Source: Williamsia soli | Lineage (GTDB): Bacteria > Actinomycetota > Actinomycetes > Mycobacteriales > Mycobacteriaceae | Direction: 5' to 3' | NCBI RefSeq assembly: GCF_017377795.1 | Contig: NZ_JAFRDR010000006.1 | Location: 186,001 to 250,000, forward strand | Length of the DNA: 64,000 nucleotides | Made by a program: the position numbers and the translations under genes | The notes under the pieces: model-generated | Database searches by the model: none | The model's input: only the letters and a program-made list of their open reading frames with translations | Told to the model about the DNA's origin: nothing | Shown here: positions 46,119-53,503 of the stretch, piece after piece | How the letters are laid out: every line of letters begins with the position of its first letter | Position numbering within the stretch: the stretch's first letter is position 1

Positions 46119-46165
46119 GTGTTGTTCGTGCGAGCTTGTGTTGTTCGTGCGAGCCCGTGTTGTCG
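46119..46165. repeat. 19-bp tandem direct repeat, about 2.5 copies
   Basis: The unit GTGTTGTTCGTGCGAGC plus two variable bases occurs at 46119-46137 and 46138-46156 with 17 identical leading bases, and its first 7 bases (GTGTTGT) recur at 46157-46163. The array lies about 25-70 bases before the DksA-type gene, in its promoter or leader. It may be a regulator binding array or a slippage-prone element. Confidence 0.75.
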
Positions 46166-46188
46166 CAGGGTGTCCGTATCATCGCGCC

Positions 46189-46563
46189 ATGGACCCCGAT
46201 GTCGCTCGCGAAGCTCTATCGACCGAGCGTTCCGAGGCCGCGGAGCTGATCGAGACGATGTCGGTTCGCCTCCGGTCGGTGGTCGAGGCCGGTGCCGGCG
46301 AGAGCTCTGACGACGAGCATGATCCGGAAGGATCGACTTTGGCGTTCGAGCGTGGCCAGCTCGTCGCGCAGATCGAGAGATCGAAGGCACTGGTTCTCGA
46401 CATCGACGCTGCCCTGCTCCGGGTGGACGGCGGGACGTACGGAATCTGTGAACGGTGTGGATCCGCGATCGCCGAGGCCCGACTGGAGGCACTTCCCGCA
46501 GCGCGGCTGTGCATCATCTGCGCTTCAGCGGCGGACTCATCGCGGCGCTGGGGGATACGCTGA
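46189..46563 (+). CDS. TraR/DksA C4 zinc-finger family protein
   Basis: A 124-residue protein with a helical N-terminal half and a C-terminal C4 zinc finger: GTYGICERCGSAIAEARLEALPAARLCIICAS, in which cysteine pairs CxxC and CxxC bind zinc. Such proteins bind RNA polymerase through its secondary channel or have related roles. The short charged coiled coil is simpler than in E. coli DksA. The start at 46189 was chosen for its position; the frame is open to 46024. A 19-bp tandem repeat precedes it. Confidence 0.86.
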   Translation: MDPDVAREALSTERSEAAELIETMSVRLRSVVEAGAGESSDDEHDPEGSTLAFERGQLVAQIERSKALVLDIDAALLRVDGGTYGICERCGSAIAEARLEALPAARLCIICASAADSSRRWGIR

Positions 46564-46617
46564 CGCCCGGAGCCTTGCGGCGACGCGCCGCGACACCATC
46601 CGCGGAAAAGGGGGATC

Positions 46618-46965
46618 ATGAGCACGTATCAGAAAATTGCAGCAGTGGTGAACACGGGATTCGGGGTCGTCGCGCGTATTCCCGTGCTCGACAAGATCAT
46701 CGGCAAAGCGATCACCACCATCACCTACACCGGTCGCAAATCGGGCAAGACCTTCTCCATCCCGGTCGCGTACAAACGTTCCGGCGACGACGTGATCATC
46801 GGGGTCGCGATGCCCGACAAGAAGACCTGGTGGCGCAACTTCTCAGGCGATGGCGCACCGATCTCGATCGAGCTCGACGGCGTCGACCGCCCGGGGCACG
46901 GGGTGAGCCGCCGCAACGACAAAGGCCAGGTGTCGGTGAAGGTGACACTGGATTCGTCCGTCTGA
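46618..46965 (+). CDS. DUF385/deazaflavin-dependent nitroreductase family protein
   Basis: This 115-residue protein has the split-barrel fold of mycobacterial F420-binding DUF385 proteins (Ddn relatives). The pattern is ITTITYTGRKSGKTFSIPVA, followed by RSGDDVIIGVAMPDKKTWWRN and the C-terminal PISIELDGVDRPG. The KTWWRNF block corresponds to the family F420/substrate region. Some homologues do not bind F420, so the cofactor is uncertain. It lies on the plus strand between the DksA-type gene and a small membrane protein. Confidence 0.85.
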   Translation: MSTYQKIAAVVNTGFGVVARIPVLDKIIGKAITTITYTGRKSGKTFSIPVAYKRSGDDVIIGVAMPDKKTWWRNFSGDGAPISIELDGVDRPGHGVSRRNDKGQVSVKVTLDSSV

Positions 46966-47024
46966 GAAAAGCTTTACCCGCCAGGTAATCGCCGAGCTGG
47001 GCTCGGGCGGGGCAGCCTTGTCTC

Positions 47025-47459
47025 ATGGACTACGGGGTGCAGGAGCTCAGACCAGATCCGAGACAGCCGGCGCTGCTGCGACACGCGTATGTTGTCGCGG
47101 CCGCCGGACGTATCGCGTGGGGCGGTGCCGCGCTCGTGTCGCCGGGAGCGAATCTACGCGCTGCCGGGGTCGGCGAACTCCAGACGCCGGAGGTGATCTA
47201 CCTGACGAGGGTGTTCGGCGCCCGTGCACTGGCCATCGGAGTCGGTTACCTCCGGGGAGATCCACCGGCGCGAGCGCGGTGGCAACGGCTCGGGCTTCTG
47301 GTCGATTCTCTCGACACGATCAGCGGGCTCACTGCTCTGCGAACAATTGACGACGCACCGCGGCGCCGTGCGGCTTCGCTCCTGGTGGCCATCACCGGCG
47401 CTTATGCGGCACTAGGGGTTGCCGGTTCGGTCTACGCATTGCTGTCCGAACGCCCCTGA
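47025..47459 (+). CDS. small membrane protein (DUF4267-like)
   Basis: A 144-residue protein with three to four hydrophobic stretches. Recognisable pieces are YVVAAAGRIAWGGAALVSPGA, VIYLTRVFGARALAIGVGYL and LLVAITGAYAALGVAGSVYA. RVFGARALAIG is shared with small actinobacterial DUF4267 proteins of unknown function. Its stop codon lies inside the 5' arm of a long bidirectional hairpin. Confidence 0.7.
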   Translation: MDYGVQELRPDPRQPALLRHAYVVAAAGRIAWGGAALVSPGANLRAAGVGELQTPEVIYLTRVFGARALAIGVGYLRGDPPARARWQRLGLLVDSLDTISGLTALRTIDDAPRRRAASLLVAITGAYAALGVAGSVYALLSERP

Positions 47460-47527
47460 AAACCGGCCTATACGAAGGCTTCGAGGGAAGATATCCCCCG
47501 GAGCTCCCGTATAGACCGGTTTTCAGG
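47455..47527. terminator. long bidirectional terminator hairpin
   Basis: Arms 47455-47474 and 47508-47527 match at 19 of 20 positions; the single mismatch is C versus U, which pairs as a wobble on one strand. The inner 33 bases fold further (GGCTTCGAGGG with CCCCCGGAGC), giving a nearly continuous stem of about 30 bp. It lies between the converging membrane-protein gene and lipase gene, overlapping the stop codon of the first. Confidence 0.85.
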
Positions 47528-47535
47528 GCGCCGGA

Positions 47536-48873
47536 TCAGTTGAACGTGCAGCCGTTGAGCGGCTTGTCTGCGAAACGGTCCAGCAGGTAGTCGATCACCC
47601 CGTTGGTGACGATGCCGTCGATGACCTCGGGCCCGAAGTGGTTGGGAATGACCAATCCCGGTCCTATCGGGGGTAGTTCGTTGGTACGGAAGGTGACGTC
47701 GGCGCCGTCCTCGCACCAGCCCGTGGCGAGTGCCTTCACCTGGTTGTGAGGAATGGTGTCGTCGTTGATGCCGGCGGTGAGCAAGACGGGTGTGCTCGGC
47801 GTCAGCGTTCCGATTCGTTGCTGCTCGAAAATGGGTGCGGCCTCGGGGATGGTCTCGAGATTCGCCAGTAATGATCGGCCGTCTCTGGTCAGCGAGCTGG
47901 TCCGCAGGAAGGGATGTTTGATGATCACATCGCCTATGCACTCCGTGCTGAGTTGATCCAGCATCACCTGACCCGCCGGTGATGTGCGTTCGCGCAGGGG
48001 CTCTTCCAGGTTCGGATGCCGAGCGACGAATCCGTTGATGGCGAAGCCGATCGCACCCCCGATCAGGTTTCCATCGATCTTGGTCAGCACGGCGAGTAGA
48101 TCGGCAGGCGGCGCGCCCGACCAGGTCCCCTTGAGGTTCAGCTCGGGTGCGTACGTCGGCTGTAGTTCGGCTGCGGCGGCTGTGGCACCACCACCCTGCG
48201 AGTAGCCCCAGAACGCGATCGGCGTCTGCGGTCCGGTGCCGCTGATCGCGTTCGCGGCCCGTGCTGCGTCGAGGACCGCGTGGGCCTCTTCGATGCGGTT
48301 GACGTACGTGTGAACGCCCGGGGTGCCCAGCCCGATGTAGTCGGTGACAAAGACCCTTGCTCCCAACGCGTTCCACCTCGCCGCCGCGGGGGCTTCCTGA
48401 TTCGCGGACAGGGACAGCTGATCGGGGTCCAGGAGCAGGCCGGTGGAAAATGCCAGGGAGGGCGCGCAGTGGTCGCCTTGGCCCATGGTGCCGGGTGCGA
48501 TCACGATGGTGGGCCGCTCGCCTGAGCCCTGCCACGGTTGGGTCGAGTCGATGAATGTTCCGGTCACCACGGTGGGATCCCCGGTCTCCAGCTGCGAGGT
48601 GTACATCACCCGCTTCGCCGAGCCCGGCCACGGACCGTTGAGTCCGGGGACGGACACGAGCAGCGGCATCGGTTCGGTGCGAACCACCGAACCGGGTGTG
48701 CTCGAGACTGCCGTGGGCGGTTGATAGAACTCGGTCACCGGTGCCGCGGTCGCCTGCGGGACTGCGGCGTTGAGACCGACAGCGGTCGCGACCGAGAGCA
48801 ACACGGCGAGTGCGCCTGCTCGGCCGCGCCGGCGACGTGGCGACCGGTTGTAGTTCGAATCATCGTTGGTCAT
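47536..48873 (-). CDS. secreted lipase of the LIP (secretory lipase) family
   Basis: A 445-residue protein with an N-terminal signal peptide: a basic start (SPRRRRGR), a hydrophobic core (GALAVLLSVATAVGLNAA) and an AxA-type cleavage site (ATAAPV). The catalytic serine lies in FWGYSQGGGATAAAAEL. ERPTIVIAPGTMGQGDHCAP and GINDDTIPHNQVKALA (acid region) complete the hydrolase fold. It is expected outside the cell, cleaving esters. It lies 55 bases downstream of a secreted cholesterol-oxidase-like gene on the same strand, so both may serve sterol-ester use. Confidence 0.9.
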   Translation of the reverse strand: MTNDDSNYNRSPRRRRGRAGALAVLLSVATAVGLNAAVPQATAAPVTEFYQPPTAVSSTPGSVVRTEPMPLLVSVPGLNGPWPGSAKRVMYTSQLETGDPTVVTGTFIDSTQPWQGSGERPTIVIAPGTMGQGDHCAPSLAFSTGLLLDPDQLSLSANQEAPAAARWNALGARVFVTDYIGLGTPGVHTYVNRIEEAHAVLDAARAANAISGTGPQTPIAFWGYSQGGGATAAAAELQPTYAPELNLKGTWSGAPPADLLAVLTKIDGNLIGGAIGFAINGFVARHPNLEEPLRERTSPAGQVMLDQLSTECIGDVIIKHPFLRTSSLTRDGRSLLANLETIPEAAPIFEQQRIGTLTPSTPVLLTAGINDDTIPHNQVKALATGWCEDGADVTFRTNELPPIGPGLVIPNHFGPEVIDGIVTNGVIDYLLDRFADKPLNGCTFN

Positions 48874-48928
48874 GGTGCTTCCTGTCCGCGGTCAGCTGGT
48901 GCAGATGGTGCTCGATCACGCAGGGCCG

Positions 48929-50515
48929 TCATATCGCGACACCTACGTCGCGGACGACGATCTGGTCGAGTGCACGTTCGGCCACCGCAGCGATGGTCAT
49001 CGAGGGGTTGCAGGCCGCAGAGTTCCCAGGCATCAGGGCGCCGTCGAGAACGTACAACCCGGGTTGGCCCTGTACCCGGCCCTCGAGGTCGCAGACCGAT
49101 CCCATGCTCGCGCCACCGAGGGGATGCCAGGTGGAGGGGAACGCCAGGTTGGTATCGGTGAGAATGCCCGCGGGTCCGGCGATCTTGCGCACGGCGGGTC
49201 CGATGTGACCGTTCTGGATGGCCGAATCGGCGTCCGTCGGCCAGCGCAGGCGGGCGTCGTCGGCGGCGGAGTCGTAGTAGAACCGGCCACGCCCTCGGCT
49301 GACCCCGTATCCGACCATCATCGTGCTCCGGGCGTCGAACGACAGCGGTGGCACGGAGGCCTGGATGACGGTGAACGCGGATTCCGGGTCGTCCCAGTTC
49401 TTGCTGCCGTAGACGACCGGACCGCCCTGTGGTGCACCGAATTCGGTCTCCAGGTTGGTCCAGACATAGATCCGGTCGGCGTTGGAACCCCAGTTGCCGC
49501 CCAGATCGTCCGGCATGTCGGGGATCTGACCTTTGGCGGCGGCGCGCATCAGCAGTTTGGTGGTGTTCATGCTGCCCGCGGCCATGATCAGCGCCTTGGT
49601 GGTCAGGATCTTGTTCTCGAGCACCTGTCCGGAGGTGTCCGTCCGTTCGACGTGGACGATCCATCGGCCGTCCTTGGCCCGCTCGACATCGGTGACCTGA
49701 TGCAGCGTCTGCACCGTCGCGAGACCGGTCGCCTCCGCTGCGGCGATGTAGGTGACGTCCACCGAGTGCTTGCCGCCGTTGTTGACCCCGAGTGCACCGG
49801 ACCCGTTCGAATACGACGGCTTCATCTTGCCCGCCACCTCGTCGAGGGCGAAGTTCCAGTCGATCGGCATCGGGATCTTCGACACCGGGAGCCCGGCTCG
49901 CCTGACGTTGTCGGCGAACACTCTCGGCGCCCGATAGTTCGGGCTGGCGATCAACTCGTCCGGAGCGACCTGCAGCTGCAGCATGCGGGCGACACGCGGG
50001 TAGTGGACCCGGTTCATCAGCGCCCAGTCGAGCTCCTGAGGGAAGTGTGCGTTGAACACGGCTTCCGCGGGTTGCAACGTCATTCCCTGATAGACCAGGG
50101 ACCCGCCACCGACGCCTGCTGCGCACAACGTCGTCATGTTGTCGCCGACAACAGCTTCGAGGAGCCCGACGTAGGGGTCGAACACCGCGGGCCTGCCGAA
50201 GAGCTGCGGGGCGGACTTGTGCCAGAGAATGCGCTTGTCCGGGGCGGTGGCGTCGGGGAAGGTGTTGGCGTTCGGGCCAGTGCGCCAGCGCTTTCCGCGC
50301 TCGAGGACCGTCACCGGAACACCGGCCTCGGCCAGGCGCAGCGCCGCGACACCGCCGCCGAAGCCGGACCCGATGACCACCGCACGGTGGTCTTCGCGGG
50401 TCAACGGGATCGTGGCGGGATTCGGCGCCGCCTGTGCAAGCACCCGGGACCCGGCCAGCGCAACCCCCGCGGCGGCCGCACCGGTCAGAAAGGTGCGGCG
50501 TTTGATGACAGAAAT
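48929..50515 (-). CDS. exported cholesterol-oxidase-like GMC flavoenzyme (apparent ATT start)
   Basis: About 528 residues. The FAD fold is AVVIGSGFGGGVAALRLAEA, followed by CAAGVGGGSLVYQGM, and the active-site histidine and asparagine of class I cholesterol oxidases lie in WHPLGGASMG and AACNPSMTIAAVAER. It would oxidise and isomerise cholesterol to cholestenone using oxygen. Upstream of the first canonical in-frame start (GTG 50443) the frame encodes a clear twin-arginine signal (SVIKRRTFLTGAAAAGVALA). This begins with an ATT at 50515 where relatives have ATG, seven bases after a GGGGGT stretch. I give the ATT as start because a cytoplasmic version would be unusual; GTG 50443 is the alternative. 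Confidence 0.8.
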   Translation of the reverse strand: MSVIKRRTFLTGAAAAGVALAGSRVLAQAAPNPATIPLTREDHRAVVIGSGFGGGVAALRLAEAGVPVTVLERGKRWRTGPNANTFPDATAPDKRILWHKSAPQLFGRPAVFDPYVGLLEAVVGDNMTTLCAAGVGGGSLVYQGMTLQPAEAVFNAHFPQELDWALMNRVHYPRVARMLQLQVAPDELIASPNYRAPRVFADNVRRAGLPVSKIPMPIDWNFALDEVAGKMKPSYSNGSGALGVNNGGKHSVDVTYIAAAEATGLATVQTLHQVTDVERAKDGRWIVHVERTDTSGQVLENKILTTKALIMAAGSMNTTKLLMRAAAKGQIPDMPDDLGGNWGSNADRIYVWTNLETEFGAPQGGPVVYGSKNWDDPESAFTVIQASVPPLSFDARSTMMVGYGVSRGRGRFYYDSAADDARLRWPTDADSAIQNGHIGPAVRKIAGPAGILTDTNLAFPSTWHPLGGASMGSVCDLEGRVQGQPGLYVLDGALMPGNSAACNPSMTIAAVAERALDQIVVRDVGVAI

Positions 50516-50590
50516 GACATGACCCCCATTGGCTGTCGCGATTCGCTGCGTTCGGAGACCCCTGCGGCCCCGACCCTCACAGCGTGCTCA

Positions 50591-50621
50591 AACCTAGACA
50601 CTCTGGGTGGACAGTGTCAAG
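50591..50621 (-). promoter_or_regulatory. promoter of the cholesterol-oxidase gene with overlapping inverted repeat
   Basis: On the minus strand TTGACA (forward 50615-50620) is followed after 18 bases by TAGGTT (50591-50596), a good -35/-10 pair. It is overlapped by an imperfect inverted repeat: CTAGACACT at 50594-50602 and AGTGTCAAG at 50613-50621. A repressor bound here would block the promoter; the adjacent TetR gene is the obvious candidate. Confidence 0.6.
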
Positions 50622-50664
50622 AATTACTCGACGAACCTGTTGTGCCCGGTGTCACGGCAAGCGG

Positions 50665-51234
50665 TTACGGATATGAGGGCAGCGCAGGCCCGAGCCAGCG
50701 CGTCAGGAAGCGTCGTAGATCGTCATCGGAATGGATCGCCTCGTCGTCGAACAGCACGACGGACAGTCCCAGTCGCAGCGCGATCTCGACGATGTCGTCG
50801 AGATCCGCCTTCACTGCGGCGTTGCGTTCGGCCAGGGGTGAGAGGAGTTCGTGCGCAATGGGTCTTGCGCGGGTCATCATCCCGGTGTCGAAGACGGGAT
50901 TGCCCTCACCGGCCGTCCAGAGCGTGGCGAGGAGTTGATCGTCGCGGACGAGCGCGCGACCGCTGACGATCAGTTCGACGACGTATTCGACCGGTGACTC
51001 GATCGATTCCATTCGAGACCGGATGGCGGACAGGATCTCCAGCGCGACTCCGGCGATCGCCTGCGACACCAGGTCCTCACGCGACCCGAAGATCGAGTAG
51101 ACGGTCTGTCGTGAGACCCCGGCGGCCGACGCGACCGCCGCAATGTTCACCGCCTCGAATCCGCCGGTCCCGATCAGGCCGAGGGTGGCGTCGAGGATTT
51201 TCTGGCGCGACCGCATCCGGTCATTATCAACCAC
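50665..51234 (-). CDS. TetR-family regulator
   Basis: A 189-residue protein with an N-terminal helix-turn-helix (VNIAAVASAAGVSRQTVYSIFG, recognition helix SRQTVYSIF) and a C-terminal ligand domain. It lies directly upstream of, and in the same direction as, the cholesterol-oxidase gene and 26 bases from the divergent rsbQ start, so it could regulate either. The start may be the GTG at 51234 or the ATG at 51216 (MRSRQKILDAT). Confidence 0.88.
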   Translation of the reverse strand: MVDNDRMRSRQKILDATLGLIGTGGFEAVNIAAVASAAGVSRQTVYSIFGSREDLVSQAIAGVALEILSAIRSRMESIESPVEYVVELIVSGRALVRDDQLLATLWTAGEGNPVFDTGMMTRARPIAHELLSPLAERNAAVKADLDDIVEIALRLGLSVVLFDDEAIHSDDDLRRFLTRWLGPALPSYP

Positions 51235-51260
51235 GTCGGGCCGGGTGAGAGGATGGTCGC

Positions 51261-52055
51261 GTGGATGTGCGGGTGCGAAACAACGTGACGATCACCGGGG
51301 CGGACGACGCCCCGACCGTGATGCTTGCGCACGGATTCGGATGTGACCAGCATCTGTGGCGCCTGGTCGCTCGGCAGCTGGAGCCGCACTTTCAGGTGGT
51401 CATGTTCGATCACGTGGGGTCTGGTTCGTCCGATCCGGCGGCCTGGGACGCGCAGCGCTATGCCTCACTCGACGGCTATGCGCAGGACGTTCTCGAACTC
51501 GTCCGAGTCCTGGATCTACATGATGTCGTGTTCGTCGGTCACTCGGTGGCCGCGATGATCGGGGTACTGGCCGTGGCGTCGGATGCAAGCCGCTTCTCGA
51601 AGTTGGTGCTGCTGACGCCGTCACCGCGCTACCTCGACGACGAGGGGTACCGCGGCGGTTTCACCGGTCCCGACATTGATGAACTGCTCGAATCCCTGGA
51701 GAGCAACTATCTGGGTTGGTCGCGGCAGATGGCCCCGGTGATCATGGGAACCCCGGAGCGTCCGGAACTCGGCGACGAACTGACCGATAGCTTCTGCCGC
51801 ACCGATCCGTCTCGCGCCCGCGTGTTCGCGCGCACCACGTTCTTGTCCGACAACCGGGCAGACCTCGGCCGCGTGAGGGTGCCCACCCTGGTGATCGAAT
51901 GTGCTCACGACTCGCTGGCTCCTCGCGAGGTCGGTGCCTACGTCCACGAGCACATCGCCGGGAGCCAATTGGTCACCCTCGATGCCACCGGACACTGTCC
52001 GCAGCTCAGCGCGCCCGACGCAACCGCGGACGCGATTGCGGTCTTCGCCAGGTGA
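51261..52055 (+). CDS. rsbQ: RsbQ-like alpha/beta hydrolase of the energy-stress pathway
   Basis: This 264-residue protein closely matches Bacillus RsbQ: LAHGFGCDQHLWRLV, FVGHSVAAMIGVLAVASD with the catalytic serine, YRGGFTGPDIDELLESLE, PERPELGDELTDSFCRTDP, the catalytic aspartate in IECAHDSLAP and histidine in DATGHCPQLSAPD. RsbQ is needed for activation of the RsbP phosphatase in energy stress. The GTG start at 51261 is used. Its TGA overlaps the GTG of the next gene, an RsbP-like phosphatase, the same gene pair as in Bacillus. Confidence 0.92.
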   Translation: MDVRVRNNVTITGADDAPTVMLAHGFGCDQHLWRLVARQLEPHFQVVMFDHVGSGSSDPAAWDAQRYASLDGYAQDVLELVRVLDLHDVVFVGHSVAAMIGVLAVASDASRFSKLVLLTPSPRYLDDEGYRGGFTGPDIDELLESLESNYLGWSRQMAPVIMGTPERPELGDELTDSFCRTDPSRARVFARTTFLSDNRADLGRVRVPTLVIECAHDSLAPREVGAYVHEHIAGSQLVTLDATGHCPQLSAPDATADAIAVFAR

Positions 52056-53245
52056 TCGCCGGCGAGGGTGGTTCCGACGAGCTCGAAGACCTCTTCGAAA
52101 ACGCGCCGTGCGGCTTCCTGTCGATGTCGCCGGAGGGCCGCATCATCAAGGTCAACACAACCTTGTGCGGGTGGTTGGACCGTCCGTCGAGTTCGCTGAT
52201 CGGTGCACCGTTCACCACGATCCTGAGCGCCGGTGGCCGGATCCACTACGAAACCCACTTCCGGCCGGTGCTGCAGATGAGCGGACATCTCGACGCTATT
52301 TCGGTCGATCTGGTGCGCGCCGACGATTCGCGGCTGCCGGTCTTCGTCGATGCGAACGCGAAGACCGACGCGGCCGGCAACGTGGTCCTGATCCGGGTGA
52401 CCGTGCAGGATGCCCGCGAAAGGCGCTCGTACGAGAAGGAACTCCTCTCCGAACGGCGCCGGGCCGAGCACGAGCGTGCGCGGGTGGGGGTTCTTGCCGC
52501 CACCCTGCAGCGAGCCATGCTGCCCCCGTCCCTGTCGCCTCCGGATGGGTTGGAAGCCGCTGCGTACCACCTCCCGGCCTCGGACGACGATGTCGGTGGC
52601 GACTTCTACGACCTGTTTCCGCTGTCGTCCACGCAGTGGGGATTCTTCCTGGGCGACGTGTCGGGCAAGGGTGCCGGAGCGGCGGCGGTGACGTCGCTGA
52701 CCCGCTACACCCTGCGCTCCGCTGCGGTGTATGACGCCGATCCGATTGCGGTGCTACACAACCTCGACACCGTCTTGAGCCACGAATACCACGGGGACGA
52801 CCCCCACTTCTGCACTGTGATCTTCGGGGTGCTGACCGCACGCGAGGGCAAGGCCGACCGCAGCGGGGGATGGGACGTCGAACTGGCCAGTGGCGGCCAC
52901 CCACCGGCGCTGCTGTTGCGGGCCGATGGCACGGCGCGACACATCAGCACCGCGGGTGGTCAGTTCGTCGGAATACTCTCCGAGGCCAAATTCGTCTCTG
53001 CGCGAGTTCAACTCGGTGCCGGAGACACCCTGGTGCTCTACACCGACGGGCTCACCGAGGCCCGTACCGGCGTCGGCACCCAGCGGTACGACGACGATGG
53101 TGCGCTGCTGGAGTTCGCGAAGGCACAGGCCCCGGCATCAGCCGCCGATATCGTGGCGGCGCTGCAGCGACTACTCGCCGGTTTCGGTTCGGGTCTCGAT
53201 GACGACACCGCGATACTCGCAGTGGGTGTGCCGACCGATCTGTGA
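52052..53245 (+). CDS. rsbP: RsbP-like PAS-PP2C phosphatase
   Basis: A 397-residue protein with an N-terminal PAS domain (FENAPCGFLSMSPEGRIIKV to about residue 120), a coiled-coil linker (ELLSERRRAEHERARVGVLA) and a C-terminal SpoIIE-type PP2C domain. The metal-binding aspartates are present in DVGGDFYDLF, GDVSGKGAGAA, LYTDGLTEA and LDDDTAILAV. It would dephosphorylate an anti-sigma antagonist in response to a PAS-sensed energy signal. The GTG at 52052 overlaps the rsbQ stop. No anti-sigma, antagonist or sigma factor gene is nearby. Confidence 0.92.
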   Translation: MIAGEGGSDELEDLFENAPCGFLSMSPEGRIIKVNTTLCGWLDRPSSSLIGAPFTTILSAGGRIHYETHFRPVLQMSGHLDAISVDLVRADDSRLPVFVDANAKTDAAGNVVLIRVTVQDARERRSYEKELLSERRRAEHERARVGVLAATLQRAMLPPSLSPPDGLEAAAYHLPASDDDVGGDFYDLFPLSSTQWGFFLGDVSGKGAGAAAVTSLTRYTLRSAAVYDADPIAVLHNLDTVLSHEYHGDDPHFCTVIFGVLTAREGKADRSGGWDVELASGGHPPALLLRADGTARHISTAGGQFVGILSEAKFVSARVQLGAGDTLVLYTDGLTEARTGVGTQRYDDDGALLEFAKAQAPASAADIVAALQRLLAGFGSGLDDDTAILAVGVPTDL

Positions 53246-53298
53246 ATCCGGCTGTACTCGACGAGTGGCATGCGTGTTTGCGGGCGTAACCTGGGCCG

Positions 53299-53451
53299 AT
53301 GACCTCCAAGAAAGAGCATCCCGAATCCGGCGAGCCCACCGAAGAGCCCAAGGGCGGGCGACCGGGGCCTGTCGACGAGGGCGGCACAGGCGGCATGGCG
53401 ACCCGCGAGGTCGCGCCGGAGATCGTGCACAAGAAGGACAGAAAAGACTGA
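53299..53451 (+). CDS. 50-residue charged protein of unknown function
   Basis: An ATG at 53299 opens a 50-codon frame ending at TGA 53451: TSKKEHPESGEPTEEPKGG and then RPGPVDEGGTGGMATREVAP, ending EIVHKKDRKD. Third positions are GC-rich, as in the neighbouring genes. It is hydrophilic and probably disordered. It lies between rsbP and the YihY/BrkB gene on the same strand. Function unknown. Confidence 0.6.
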   Translation: MTSKKEHPESGEPTEEPKGGRPGPVDEGGTGGMATREVAPEIVHKKDRKD

Positions 53452-53503
53452 CAGCTGCCCCGACGGCATCACTGCGTCAAGGGGTACGCAGTAGCGTTCC
53501 CTC

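Noticed and set aside
45992-46492. Upstream extension of the minus-strand membrane-protein frame
   Set aside because: It runs through the DksA-type gene region, lacks hydrophobic segments and has no ribosome site. The GTG at 45991 is preferred.
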